From Streptomyces sp. ITFR-16 (lineage in GTDB: Bacteria > Actinomycetota > Actinomycetes > Streptomycetales > Streptomycetaceae): a stretch of DNA of 64,000 nt. The position numbers and the translations under genes were made by a program. Where the stretch lies: positions 6,944,001 to 7,008,000 of the forward strand of contig NZ_CP134609.1 in the NCBI RefSeq assembly GCF_031844705.1, written 5' to 3'. The notes beneath the pieces were generated by a model. That model was given only the letters and a program-made list of their open reading frames with translations. It was not told the origin of the DNA and made no database searches. How positions within the stretch are numbered: the stretch's first letter is position 1; each line of letters starts with the position of its first letter. Shown here piece after piece: positions 1-7,913 of the stretch.

Positions 1-655
1 TCAGCTCGAAGACGCCCGAGGCGAGGACGGCGGGGACGGCGAGGAGGAAGGAGTAACGCGCCGCGGCCTCGCGGGTGTAGCCCATGAGCAGACCACCGCT
101 GATGGTGGCGCCGGAGCGCGAGACGCCGGGGATCAGGGCCATCGCCTGGCAGAACCCGAAGATCAGGCCGTCCTTGACGCCCAGTTCCTTGAGGGACTTG
201 CGCTCCTTGATGGCCCGGTGCTTGCCGCCGGTCTCGTCACGGGCGGCCAGCCGGTCCGCGATCCCGAGGACGATGCCCATCACGATCAGGGTGGTGGCGA
301 TCAGCCGCAGGTCGCGGAACGGGCCCTCGATCTGGTCCTTGAACGTCACGCCGAGCACGCCGATCGGGATGGAGCCGACGATGACCAGCCACCCCATCTG
401 GGCGTCGTGGTCGCTCCGCATCGAACGGTTCGTCAGCGACCTGAACCACGCCGAGACGATCCGGACGATGTCCTTGCGGAAGTAGATGAGGACTGCGGCC
501 TCCGTGCCGATCTGGGTGATCGCGGTGAACGCCGCGCCCGGATCGTGCCAGCCGGCGAATGCCGCGGTGAGCCGCAGATGCGCGCTGGAGGAGATCGGCA
601 GGAACTCGGTCAGTCCTTGAACGAGGCCGAGGACGAACGATTCGAACCAGCTCAT
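1..655 (-). CDS. uppP: Undecaprenyl-diphosphatase UppP (BacA), C-terminus cut by window edge
   Basis: Integral membrane phosphatase that dephosphorylates undecaprenyl pyrophosphate to recycle the lipid carrier of peptidoglycan synthesis; raised dosage is known to give bacitracin resistance. The start ATG at 655 gives MSWFESFVLGLVQGLTEFLP, followed by the family motif EFLPISSSAH (about residues 17-26); the second signature PGVSRSGAT is read near residue 180. About 218 of an expected roughly 275 residues are present, so only the last transmembrane helices are missing. It stands alone here, with the next gene upstream (VTT protein) also on the minus strand but 177 bases away. Confidence 0.95.
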   Translation of the reverse strand, partial: MSWFESFVLGLVQGLTEFLPISSSAHLRLTAAFAGWHDPGAAFTAITQIGTEAAVLIYFRKDIVRIVSAWFRSLTNRSMRSDHDAQMGWLVIVGSIPIGVLGVTFKDQIEGPFRDLRLIATTLIVMGIVLGIADRLAARDETGGKHRAIKERKSLKELGVKDGLIFGFCQAMALIPGVSRSGATISGGLLMGYTREAAARYSFLLAVPAVLASGVFEL

Positions 656-832
656 GGGGCTTGGGCCATCCCGGAGTGATCATGCATCGGCCGACGGCAT
701 CGGCCGTCGGCGGCGTGCGGATTGCGGTCGTGCGAGGACAGGGCCCCGTCGGGCCCGGAGATCGTCTGTCGGTCGCGGGCAGCGTATCGCCCCCGGATGA
801 ACACGGTGACGACAACCCCCGCGCCCCGGGCG

Positions 833-1543
833 CTAGGCGCCGAGCCGGTGGCGCCTGCGCCAGGCGACCACGGCCGCCCCGGCACCCGTCAGCACGATGA
901 AGCCCATCGCTGCGAGGAACGCCGGCGAGGTCGGCGACGAGGCCTCGCTGCCCGCCACGACGTACGCGGCCGTGTTCGGGATCGAACCCAGACCGGTCGC
1001 CACCAGGAACGGCGGGTAGCCCATGCGCGACACGGCCGCGCAGTAGTTGGCGGCGGCGAACGGGACCCCGGGGAAGAGCCGCAGCGCCAGCATCGAGCGG
1101 AAGCCGTGCCGGCTCAGCTGCCCGTCCGCCGCCCGCATCCACCGCCCGCGCAGCAGGGTGCGCAACGCGTCCTGGCCCAGCACCCGGCCGAGGGCGAACG
1201 AGATCCCCGCACCGAGCACGGTGCCCGCCAGCGCGGCCGCCAGCCCGGCCTGCGAGCCGAACAGCGCGCCGGCGGCGAGATTCAGCAGCGGCCTCGGTAC
1301 GAAGGCCACCGTGCAGACGCCGTACCCGAGGCCGAAGAGCAGGACCGCCGCCGTCCCGCCGCTCATCTGCGAGGGCCAGCCGGAGGCCAGCATCCGCTGC
1401 GGCTCCAGGAGCAGCATCGTCGTCGCGGCGGCCAGCAGCACCGCCACGAGCAGCGACAGACGCGACCAGGGCGAGAGCAGCACCCGGGTGCAGCGCACGG
1501 CGAGGCCGGCGGCGGGCCGGGTGGAGGGGGCGTGGTCGAGCAT
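833..1543 (-). CDS. TVP38/TMEM64-family (VTT domain) membrane protein
   Basis: A 236-residue integral membrane protein. The central block with LFGLGYGVCTVAFVPRPLLN, a glycine-rich re-entrant segment (AGTVLGAGISFALGR) and RLFPGVPFAAANYCAAVSRM is the VTT/DedA-like fold, thought to move lipids or act as a scramblase-like transporter. Hydrophobic helices are seen near residues 28-50, 60-85, 95-118, 150-175 and 205-225, ending in a short Arg-rich cytoplasmic tail. Start ATG at 1543. No operon partner; whether it relates functionally to uppP (both bear on membrane lipid traffic) is only suggested by adjacency. Confidence 0.85.
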   Translation of the reverse strand: MLDHAPSTRPAAGLAVRCTRVLLSPWSRLSLLVAVLLAAATTMLLLEPQRMLASGWPSQMSGGTAAVLLFGLGYGVCTVAFVPRPLLNLAAGALFGSQAGLAAALAGTVLGAGISFALGRVLGQDALRTLLRGRWMRAADGQLSRHGFRSMLALRLFPGVPFAAANYCAAVSRMGYPPFLVATGLGSIPNTAAYVVAGSEASSPTSPAFLAAMGFIVLTGAGAAVVAWRRRHRLGA

Positions 1544-1698
1544 TCGGGGAGACTAACCGACACCCGTGTGTGATCGCCGTAATGCGACCGTTATGAGCCA
1601 GGGAGCCGCATCCGTCCGGAACACCCCCCGACGCCGCCGGGGCCTGGGATCGGGCCGGGGCCCAACCCCCGTACCGCCCGCCGAAATTCGCTCGACGG
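1544..1698. other. Intergenic region between the VTT gene and the tuf3 leader
   Basis: First part of the 410-base gene-free stretch between the divergent VTT gene and tuf3. It must hold the VTT promoter and probably part of the tuf3 promoter region. I see GC-rich tracts but no convincing -35/-10 pair in either direction. Confidence 0.5.
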
Positions 1699-1714
1699 GC
1701 CGACCCGGGTCGGC
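1699..1714. promoter_or_regulatory. 16-bp perfect palindrome upstream of tuf3 leader
   Basis: GCCGACCCGGGTCGGC is its own reverse complement over all 16 bases and lies 12 bases before the ATG of the short leader ORF. Candidate operator or small hairpin in the tuf3 5' region; no known binding protein assigned. Confidence 0.4.
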
Positions 1715-1726
1715 GATGATCGGGAC

Positions 1727-1861
1727 ATGTTCCGGTACGCCTTCCTCGCAGCGCGGTCCGCAGTCGCGGCCACGCCGAAGGCTGCCGTGAGCCCTGCCAC
1801 CGCAGCAGCCGCAGCGGCTTTCGCCGCTGCCGCAGCGCCCCTCGGCGGCGCCCGAAGCTGA
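1727..1861 (+). CDS. Putative 44-residue Ala-rich leader peptide ahead of tuf3
   Basis: Short open frame ATG 1727 to TGA 1861 encoding MFRYAFLAARSAVAATPKAA... and then an alanine-dense centre (about residues 25-37 are nearly all Ala); about half of all its residues are Ala. Its stop codon sits on the first bases of a strong 10-bp hairpin and tuf3 begins 92 bases later. The layout (small ORF with a biased codon run, hairpin, then gene) looks like a translation-sensing attenuator or a leader peptide. The ribosome-binding site is weak, so expression is uncertain; it may simply be 5' UTR. Confidence 0.35.
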   Translation: MFRYAFLAARSAVAATPKAAVSPATAAAAAAFAAAAAPLGGARS

Positions 1862-1902
1862 CCCTCCCCCGACTGTCCGGCGGACCCCGCAAGGGGAGGG
1901 TC
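1860..1902 (+). promoter_or_regulatory. Hairpin in tuf3 leader (possible attenuator)
   Basis: GACCCTCCCC at 1860-1869 pairs perfectly with GGGGAGGGTC at 1893-1902; the loop contains a second small stem, GTCC (1875-1878) with GGAC (1882-1885). The 5' arm begins inside the leader ORF stop codon, so a ribosome terminating there would block folding. No U-tract follows, as is common for Streptomyces terminators. Confidence 0.5.
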
Positions 1903-1953
1903 GGCCGGGCCCCGGGGTCCTCTTTCCCAGCTTCGCATCCCAAGGAATGAACC

Positions 1954-3123
1954 ATGCCCAAGACGGCATACGTGCGCACCAAGCCGCACCTCAACATCGG
2001 CACCATGGGCCACGTCGACCACGGCAAGACGACCCTGACCGCGGCCATCACCAAGGTCCTCAGCGACCGGGGCACCGGCACGTTCGTCCCCTTCGACCGC
2101 ATCGACCGGGCGCCCGAGGAGGCGCAGCGCGGCATCACGATCAACATCGCGCACGTCGAGTACGAGACGAGTACCCGGCACTACGCGCACGTGGACATGC
2201 CGGGCCACGCGGACTACATCAAGAACATGGTCACGGGCGCCGCCCAGCTCGACGGGGCGATCCTCGTCGTCTCCGCGCTCGACGGGATCATGCCGCAGAC
2301 GGCGGAGCACGTGCTGCTCGCCCGCCAGGTGGGCGTCGACCACATCGTCGTCGCCCTCAACAAGGCGGACGCCGGCGACCCCGAGCTGACCGACCTGGTC
2401 GAGCTGGAGGTCCGCGAGCTGCTGTCCGCGCACGGCTACGGCGGCGACACCGTGCCCGTCGTGCGCGTCTCGGGCCTGCGGGCACTGGAGGGCGACCCGC
2501 GCTGGACCGGGGCCGTCGAGGCGCTGCTCGACGCCGTCGACACGTACGTACCGATGCCGGTGCGCTACACCGACGCGCCGTTCCTGCTGTCCGTGGAGAA
2601 CGTCCTGACCATCACCGGCCGGGGCACGGTCGTCACGGGTGCCGTGGAGCGCGGCACCGTCCGCGTCGGCGACCGGGTCTCGGTGCTCGGCGCGGACATC
2701 GAGACGGTCGTCACCGGTCTGGAGACCTTCGGCAAGCCGATGGAGTCCGCCGAGGCCGGCGACAACGTCGCGCTGCTCCTGCGCGGCGTCGAGCGCGACC
2801 GGGTGCGCCGGGGCCATGTGGTCGCGGCGCCGGGCAGCGTCACCCCGAGCCGGCGCTTCACCGCGCAGGTGTACGTCCTGTCGGGGCGCGAGGGCGGCCG
2901 CACCACCCCGGTGGCCACCGGCTACCGGCCGCAGTTCTACATCCGCACCGCGGACGTCGTCGGTGACGTCGACCTCGGCGAGGCGGCGGTCGCGCGCCCC
3001 GGCGACACGGTCACCATGACCGTGGAGCTGGGCCGGGACGTCCCGCTGGAGGCCGGGCTCGGCTTCGCGATCCGTGAGGGCGGCCGCACGGTCGGCGCGG
3101 GCACGGTCACCGGGCTGCTCTGA
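1954..3123 (+). CDS. tuf3: Elongation factor Tu, divergent third paralogue
   Basis: GTPase that delivers aminoacyl-tRNA to the ribosome. 389 residues, slightly shorter than the usual 397. P-loop GHVDHGKT (19-26), switch I RGITINIAHVEYET, DMPGHADY, and NKAD at 136-139 in place of the usual NKCD are visible, followed by EF-Tu domains 2 and 3 ending GLGFAIREGGRTVGAG. It is clearly more diverged than a housekeeping Streptomyces EF-Tu and stands outside any ribosomal-protein operon, matching the tuf3 class known in S. coelicolor and S. ramocissimus, which is expressed on nutritional downshift. Residue 160 is His where housekeeping EF-Tu has Tyr160, a known kirromycin-resistance position. Preceded by an unusual leader region. 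Confidence 0.95.
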   Translation: MPKTAYVRTKPHLNIGTMGHVDHGKTTLTAAITKVLSDRGTGTFVPFDRIDRAPEEAQRGITINIAHVEYETSTRHYAHVDMPGHADYIKNMVTGAAQLDGAILVVSALDGIMPQTAEHVLLARQVGVDHIVVALNKADAGDPELTDLVELEVRELLSAHGYGGDTVPVVRVSGLRALEGDPRWTGAVEALLDAVDTYVPMPVRYTDAPFLLSVENVLTITGRGTVVTGAVERGTVRVGDRVSVLGADIETVVTGLETFGKPMESAEAGDNVALLLRGVERDRVRRGHVVAAPGSVTPSRRFTAQVYVLSGREGGRTTPVATGYRPQFYIRTADVVGDVDLGEAAVARPGDTVTMTVELGRDVPLEAGLGFAIREGGRTVGAGTVTGLL

Positions 3124-3154
3124 GCCGTACGGCCTCCGTGGAAAAGGCAGTTGA

Positions 3155-3189
3155 GGGCCCGTCTCCCGCACCCCGGGGGAGGCGGGCCC
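3155..3189 (+). terminator. Terminator after tuf3
   Basis: A 13-bp stem (3155-3167 with 3177-3189, one G-T pair) with a 9-base loop lies 31 bases after the tuf3 stop and just before the patatin gene. Intrinsic terminator without U-tract. Confidence 0.7.
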
Positions 3190-3213
3190 GCAGCCGTGCG
3201 CGAGACTGACGGC

Positions 3214-4059
3214 ATGGCAGACACCGCACTGGTACTCGGCGCCGGCGGCATCACCGGAAGCGCCTGGGAAACCGGAATCCTGCACGGCCTCGCGAAGGCG
3301 GGCCTGGACCTGTCCACCGCCGATGTGATCATCGGCAGCTCGGCCGGCGCGGTCGTCGGGGCGCAGCTCGCCTCCGGGCTGATCAGCCTGCCGGATCTGT
3401 ACGAACTCCAGCTGACCGATGCCGGCGGGGAGCGCGGCGGCAAGCTCGGCGCCGTCACCTTCCTCCGCTACGCCCGCGCCGTGCTGTCCTCCCGCACCCC
3501 CGAGGCGTACGGACGGAGGCTGGGCCGCCTCGCCCGCGAAGCCCGGATCGGCCCCACCCCCGACGAGCGCCGCGCGGCCGTCGCGGGCAGGCTCCTGTCA
3601 CCGCGGTGGCCGGACCGCCCGCTGCGCGTCACCGCCGTCGACGCGCTCAGCGGTGAACTCCACACGTTCGACAAGGACAGCGGGGTGGATCTGGCCGACG
3701 CCGTCACCGCCAGCTGCGCCGTCCCGGCCGTCTGGCCCGTCGCCGCGTTCGGCGGGCGGTCCTGGATCGACGGCGGGGTGCACTCCCCGGCCAACGCCCA
3801 TCTGGCCGCCGGCTACGAGCGGGTCGTCGTCATCGCGCCGACCGCGTCCGGCAGCAAGGTCATCGCCTCGCCCCGCGCCCAGGCCGAAGCCCTCGCCGCG
3901 CAGGGCGCCCGGACCGTCGTCATCACCCCGGACGCGGCCGCGAAGAAGGCGTTCGGCCGCAATCCCCTCGACCCCGCTCGCCGTGCCGCGGCCGCCCGCG
4001 CGGGTCTCGCCCAGTCGGCGGCGCACACCGAGGCCGCGGCCGCGGTCGTCAACGGCTGA
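3214..4059 (+). CDS. Patatin-like phospholipase
   Basis: 281-residue cytoplasmic lipid acyl hydrolase of the patatin/RssA class with a Ser-Asp dyad. The oxyanion motif GAGGITGS follows the first strand, the nucleophile elbow GSSAG is near residue 42 and the catalytic Asp lies in the DGG motif (SWIDGGVHSP) near residue 190. I use ATG 3214 (MADTALVLGAGG), because upstream in-frame residues are not family-like and overlap the tuf3 terminator. Substrate unknown. The next gene follows on the same strand after 40 bases and may be co-transcribed. Confidence 0.88.
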   Translation: MADTALVLGAGGITGSAWETGILHGLAKAGLDLSTADVIIGSSAGAVVGAQLASGLISLPDLYELQLTDAGGERGGKLGAVTFLRYARAVLSSRTPEAYGRRLGRLAREARIGPTPDERRAAVAGRLLSPRWPDRPLRVTAVDALSGELHTFDKDSGVDLADAVTASCAVPAVWPVAAFGGRSWIDGGVHSPANAHLAAGYERVVVIAPTASGSKVIASPRAQAEALAAQGARTVVITPDAAAKKAFGRNPLDPARRAAAARAGLAQSAAHTEAAAAVVNG

Positions 4060-4099
4060 CCGCGGCCACGGCCTCGGTGTGCGAGGGGACAATGGGGGA

Positions 4100-4945
4100 G
4101 TGAACGAGTCGATACCCGTCATCCGTGACGTGGACCAGGGAACCGCCCGGCTGCTCCCCGACGTGGACCGGGAGCGGGCCTGGCTGCTCACGGTCGAGGG
4201 GGCACCCCAGTCCTATGTGGACCTGGACGCACCGGAGCATCTCGAATTCGAGTACACGCGACGGCTCGCCCATGTCGTGGACTGCGCGGCCGGGCCGGGG
4301 GAGCCCCTGGACGTGCTCCACCTCGGCGGTGGCGCCCTGACCCTGCCCCGCTATGTCGCCGTGACCCGGCCGGGTTCCCGGCAGGTGGTCGCCGAGGCGG
4401 ACCGGGGGCTGCTCGCGCTTGTCACCGAACATCTGCCGCTCCCGGACGACAGCGGGATCACCGTGCACGGCGCGGACGCCCGCGCCCTGCTGGAGGCGAC
4501 CCGGCCCGGTTCGGTGGACGTGTTGATCGCGGACGTCTTCGGCGGTTCGCGGGTGCCCGCCCACCTCACCTCGGTCCCCTACGCCGAGGCCGCCGCGCGG
4601 GCGCTGCGGACGGACGGGATCTACGCCGCCAACCTCGCCGACGGGGCGCCGTTCGGCTTCCTGCGCTCGCAGGTGGCGACATTCGCGACCGTCTTCCCGG
4701 AGCTGGCGCTGATCGCCGAGCCCGCCGTGCTGCGCGGGCGGCGCTTCGGCAATGTCGTCCTTGTCGCCTCCCGGACACCGGTCGACACGGCGGCCCTGAT
4801 CCGCCGCTGCGCCGGTGACGCGTTCCCGGCCCGGGTGGAGCACGGCGACGCGGCGGCCGCGTTCGTCAAGGGCGCCCGGCCGGTCGGCGACGACGAGGCG
4901 GTCGCCTCACCCGAGCCGCCCGACGGCGCCTTCGGCATCGGCTGA
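4100..4945 (+). CDS. Spermidine synthase-like (PABS domain) protein
   Basis: 281-residue class-I methyltransferase-fold protein resembling polyamine aminopropyltransferases. The nucleotide-binding strand LHLGGGALTLPRYVA (motif I), the acidic VVAEADRG after strand 2 and VDVLIADVFGG at the active-site strand are seen. GTG 4100 is preceded by GGGGGAG. Streptomyces carry such soluble PABS proteins that are not proven spermidine synthases, so the reaction is inferred only. Its last 39 bases overlap the convergent MFS gene. Confidence 0.8.
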   Translation: MNESIPVIRDVDQGTARLLPDVDRERAWLLTVEGAPQSYVDLDAPEHLEFEYTRRLAHVVDCAAGPGEPLDVLHLGGGALTLPRYVAVTRPGSRQVVAEADRGLLALVTEHLPLPDDSGITVHGADARALLEATRPGSVDVLIADVFGGSRVPAHLTSVPYAEAAARALRTDGIYAANLADGAPFGFLRSQVATFATVFPELALIAEPAVLRGRRFGNVVLVASRTPVDTAALIRRCAGDAFPARVEHGDAAAAFVKGARPVGDDEAVASPEPPDGAFGIG

Positions 4946-6214
4946 CACGGGCACGGCCTGCGCGACCATCTCGACGGAGGCGGTCCTGCGGGTCAGGTTG
5001 CGTACGTCGGGCACGAACAGCACCGCCCCGGTGACCAGCACGATCAGCCCGGCGCAGCCCCACAGCGCCTGACCGCGTCCGACCAGCGACTCGACCGGTC
5101 CGGCGAGTGCGGTGGCGACCGGCACCATGGCCACCGAGCCGAACCAGTCGTACGCCGAGACCCGGGACAGCTTCTCCTCCGGGATCTCCTGGTGCATGGC
5201 GGTCATCCAGGAGACGCCGAACACCTCGATGGCCGCCCCGCTGACGAACATCACCACGCACAGCCCGGACACCGGCAGCGGTACGGCGAGCCCGGCCGAC
5301 GGCAGGGCCAGGGGGAAGACGCACAGCGTTCCGGCCAGCAGCAGCCGCCGGGGCTTCCACCGCATCATCAGCAGCGCCCCGGCCAGGGTGCCCACGCCGA
5401 ACGCCGCGAGCGCGAAGCCCCAGGGCCGGGCGCCGCCCAGTTCGTCCCGTGCGACCAGCGGCCCGTAGACCGCCTCGGCGGCCCCGACCGCGGCGACGAC
5501 CACGGAGAACTGGGCGACGACGGCCCAGAGCCAGGGGCGGCCGGTGAACTCCTGCCAGCCGTCGCGGAGATCGGCGAGCAGTCCGCCGCCGGGCTCCCGC
5601 GACGGGATGTGGCTGACATCGAGGAAGGCGCGCAGCGCCCCGGCCACCGCGAAGGCGGCGGCGTCCACGGCCAGCACCCAGCCCGGGTCCATCGCCGCGA
5701 TCATGGCGCCGCCGAGCGCGGCCCCGCCGATGGCCGCGCCCTGGGTGGACATCCGGAAGAGGGCGAAGGCGCGGCCGGCCTGCTCGCCGCTGACGCTGGA
5801 CATCAGCATGCCCTCGGCCGCGGGGTTGAAGAACGCCTGCCCGGTGCCGCACAGGGCGGTGAGCAGCATCATCTGCCACAGCTGGGGATCACCGGCCAGC
5901 ACCAGCCAGGCGAAGACGCCCTGCGAGACGAAGTTCAGGGCGTTGGCCGCGACCATCACCCGGTGGCGCGGCAGCCGGTCCGCGATCGCCCCGCCGATCA
6001 GCAGGAAGAGGACCAGCGGCACGGTCCTGGCGGCGGCCACCAGACCGACGTCGCCGCCGTCCCCGCCCGCCTGCAGAACCGCGAACGCCGCCGCGATCAG
6101 CGCACCGTGGGTACCCAGGGCGGTGATGATCGCGGCGGCGGTCAGCAGCCGGTAATTGCGGCCCGCCGGGAAGGGGCGGTCCGAGGGGAGTGCGGGGTCG
6201 GCTGCGGCAGTCAC
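4907..6214 (-). CDS. MFS transporter (DHA3/enterobactin-exporter-like)
   Basis: 435-residue major facilitator with twelve predicted membrane segments. The loop 2-3 signature is visible as GGAIADRLPRHRVMV (about residues 77-91), and the second half repeats it as RWKPRRLLLAG. The Ala-rich N-terminus, LAALVLF-type helices and lack of charged residues in helices fit drug/metabolite efflux of the DHA3 type; the substrate cannot be read. Start ATG 6214. Converges with the PABS gene and overlaps its 3' end by 39 bases, so antisense interference between the two transcripts is likely. Confidence 0.88.
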   Translation of the reverse strand: MTAAADPALPSDRPFPAGRNYRLLTAAAIITALGTHGALIAAAFAVLQAGGDGGDVGLVAAARTVPLVLFLLIGGAIADRLPRHRVMVAANALNFVSQGVFAWLVLAGDPQLWQMMLLTALCGTGQAFFNPAAEGMLMSSVSGEQAGRAFALFRMSTQGAAIGGAALGGAMIAAMDPGWVLAVDAAAFAVAGALRAFLDVSHIPSREPGGGLLADLRDGWQEFTGRPWLWAVVAQFSVVVAAVGAAEAVYGPLVARDELGGARPWGFALAAFGVGTLAGALLMMRWKPRRLLLAGTLCVFPLALPSAGLAVPLPVSGLCVVMFVSGAAIEVFGVSWMTAMHQEIPEEKLSRVSAYDWFGSVAMVPVATALAGPVESLVGRGQALWGCAGLIVLVTGAVLFVPDVRNLTRRTASVEMVAQAVPVSADAEGAVGRLG

Positions 6215-6265
6215 TCAGGGACTATCGCTGGCCGGACCCCGCGATGCCAAATGCATTCCCCGGGG

Positions 6266-7321
6266 TCACGACTCGGTGATCTTCACCAGCCGCACGGTGC
6301 TCAGGATCTTCTTGATCGTCGCGTCCGGCAGCTCGTCCTTGACGCCGGCGGCCGCGTACAGCACCCAGGAGGAGAAGGCGCCGTTGCTGTTCTTGAAGGT
6401 GAAGGCGAAGGTCTTGCCGTCGCTGTCGCACTTCTTCTTCTTGGTGACGTTGGGGGCCGTGGCGGTGACCAGCTGGCCGGTCAGACCCGACTGCGTGGTG
6501 TACTGCTGGGCCTTGCTGATCTTGATGGTGCTCTTCGGCATGTGCTGTGCATAGGCGCCCCAGGCCCAGGTGCCCGCCTCGTTGCGGGCGTTCACGGCGG
6601 CGTCGGTGGCACCCTCGGCGCCGCGCGTCCCGGTACCGGCGAGACTGTAGTTCTCGTCCGTGCCGTCCTTGTCGTTGTCGTCGACGCACCACTTGCTCTT
6701 GTAGTCCGCCGGCGCCGAGAAGCCGATGAGCGGCGAGCCGTCGCCCTTCTTGTCGTCCTCGAAGAACGAGAACGTGCCGGGGGACGCGACCTCCCAGTCG
6801 CCGGGCACGTCGAACTGCGTGCCCCACTTGGGGTTGGTCACGACCTTCCAGCCCGCGACGAGCGGCTTGGGGTCGTCGGCGTCACCACGCGGGTTGGCCT
6901 CGGAAGAGGACGCCGACTCCGACGGCTTGACCGGCGCGGAGGTCTTCTTGTCGTCCGCGACGTTCTTGCCGTTGTCGTCGTCGCCCTTCTTGTTCAGCAC
7001 GACGACACCCGTGACCGCCGCGGCCACGACGACCGCGGTCGCCGCCACGATGGCGATCACGGTCGTCTTCTTCTTGTCGTCGCCGGGCTGCGGACCGCCG
7101 GGCGGGCCGGGCGCCGGATACTGCGAAACGGTCGGCTGCTGGTACGGGTTGGGCTGCTGGTATCCCGGCTGGCCCTGCTGCGGGTAGCCGTAACCGGGCT
7201 GCTGCCCGGAAGCCGGCTGCTGATAGGGATTCGGCGCCTGGTACCCCGGCTGCTGGTACGGGTTCTGGTTCTGGTCCTGCGGGTTCTGCTCGCCCCCGGG
7301 CGGCTGCTGTCCTGGCCACAT
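6266..7321 (-). CDS. Membrane-anchored protein with Pro/Gln/Tyr-rich cytoplasmic head
   Basis: 351 residues in three parts. Residues 1-75 are a low-complexity head with repeated NPYQQP and PGYQ units; a cluster KKK precedes one transmembrane helix (about 84-108, VIAIVAATAVVVAAAVTGVV); residues 110-351 are an extracellular domain with a charged Ser/Asp/Lys linker then a compact region with GDWEVASPGTFSFFED and several Trp and Cys. The C-terminal half looks like the surface domains found on many Streptomyces membrane proteins of unknown role. No enzyme motif is visible. A 7-bp GACCCCG/CGGGGTC inverted repeat at 6235-6267 overlaps its stop and may terminate it. Confidence 0.8.
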   Translation of the reverse strand: MWPGQQPPGGEQNPQDQNQNPYQQPGYQAPNPYQQPASGQQPGYGYPQQGQPGYQQPNPYQQPTVSQYPAPGPPGGPQPGDDKKKTTVIAIVAATAVVVAAAVTGVVVLNKKGDDDNGKNVADDKKTSAPVKPSESASSSEANPRGDADDPKPLVAGWKVVTNPKWGTQFDVPGDWEVASPGTFSFFEDDKKGDGSPLIGFSAPADYKSKWCVDDNDKDGTDENYSLAGTGTRGAEGATDAAVNARNEAGTWAWGAYAQHMPKSTIKISKAQQYTTQSGLTGQLVTATAPNVTKKKKCDSDGKTFAFTFKNSNGAFSSWVLYAAAGVKDELPDATIKKILSTVRLVKITES

Positions 7322-7437
7322 GGCGAGTAACGATAGAGGGGTACCGCCGGGGCTGCTACGGCCGCCCCCGTGAGCGGACGGTGAAGGATGCGGCCAGGAG
7401 TGACGGGAGTGGCTCGCGAGGCATGGTCAAACCGCTC

Positions 7438-7449
7438 TACTCGTGAGTA
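7438..7449. promoter_or_regulatory. Palindrome TACTC-GT-GAGTA before thioesterase
   Basis: TACTCGTGAGTA has perfect 5-bp arms and lies 11 bases upstream of the chosen ATG, within the divergent promoter region of the 6266-7321 gene. The form suits a TetR- or GntR-type operator; no cognate regulator is adjacent. Confidence 0.45.
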
Positions 7450-7460
7450 ACATCGGGTCC

Positions 7461-7913
7461 ATGAGCGCTGAACAGATGACCGCGGGCGAGATGCTCGCCG
7501 CGACGGTCCCGATGGTCCGGACCCTCAACCTCGAATTCCTGGAGTCCACCGCCGACCGCGCGGTCGTCCGCATGCCGGACCAGGCCGACTTCCACAACCA
7601 CGTCGGCGGACCGCACGCCGGAGCCATGTTCACGCTGGCCGAGTCGGCGAGCGGTGCCATCGTCATCGCCGCCTTCGGCAACCAGCTGGCCCGCGCCGTC
7701 CCGCTCGCCGTGAGCGCCGAGATCGGCTACAAGAAGCTGGCCATGGGCGAGGTCACCGCGACCGCCACCCTCGGCCGCCCGGCCGCCGAGGTCGTCGCCG
7801 AACTCGACGAGGGCAAGCGCCCCGAATTCCCGGTGGCCGTACAGATCCAGCGCGCGGACGGCGCCGTCACCGGCGAGATGACCGTGGTCTGGACGCTGCG
7901 TCCGAACGCCTGA
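7461..7913 (+). CDS. Hotdog-fold thioesterase (PaaI/DUF4442-like)
   Basis: 150-residue protein with the 4HBT/DUF4442 pattern: a conserved His/Asn/Gly segment FHNHVGGPHAGAMFTLAESAS (HNHVGGPHAGA, about residues 46-56) on the long hotdog helix, and beta strands ending VQIQRADGAVTGEMTVVW. Family members hydrolyse acyl-CoA or serve as CoA-binding proteins; substrate unknown. I prefer ATG 7461 to the in-frame GTG 7443 because the latter lies inside a palindrome and has no ribosome-binding site. Confidence 0.82.
   Translation: MSAEQMTAGEMLAATVPMVRTLNLEFLESTADRAVVRMPDQADFHNHVGGPHAGAMFTLAESASGAIVIAAFGNQLARAVPLAVSAEIGYKKLAMGEVTATATLGRPAAEVVAELDEGKRPEFPVAVQIQRADGAVTGEMTVVWTLRPNA

Noticed and set aside
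237..2147. Minus-strand open frame (636 codons) over uppP and VTT genes into tuf3
   Set aside because: Overlaps real genes in other frames and shows no family pattern.
5192..7330. Plus-strand open frame (712 codons) under the MFS and membrane-protein genes
   Set aside because: His/Arg/Gly-rich, no motif; antisense shadow.
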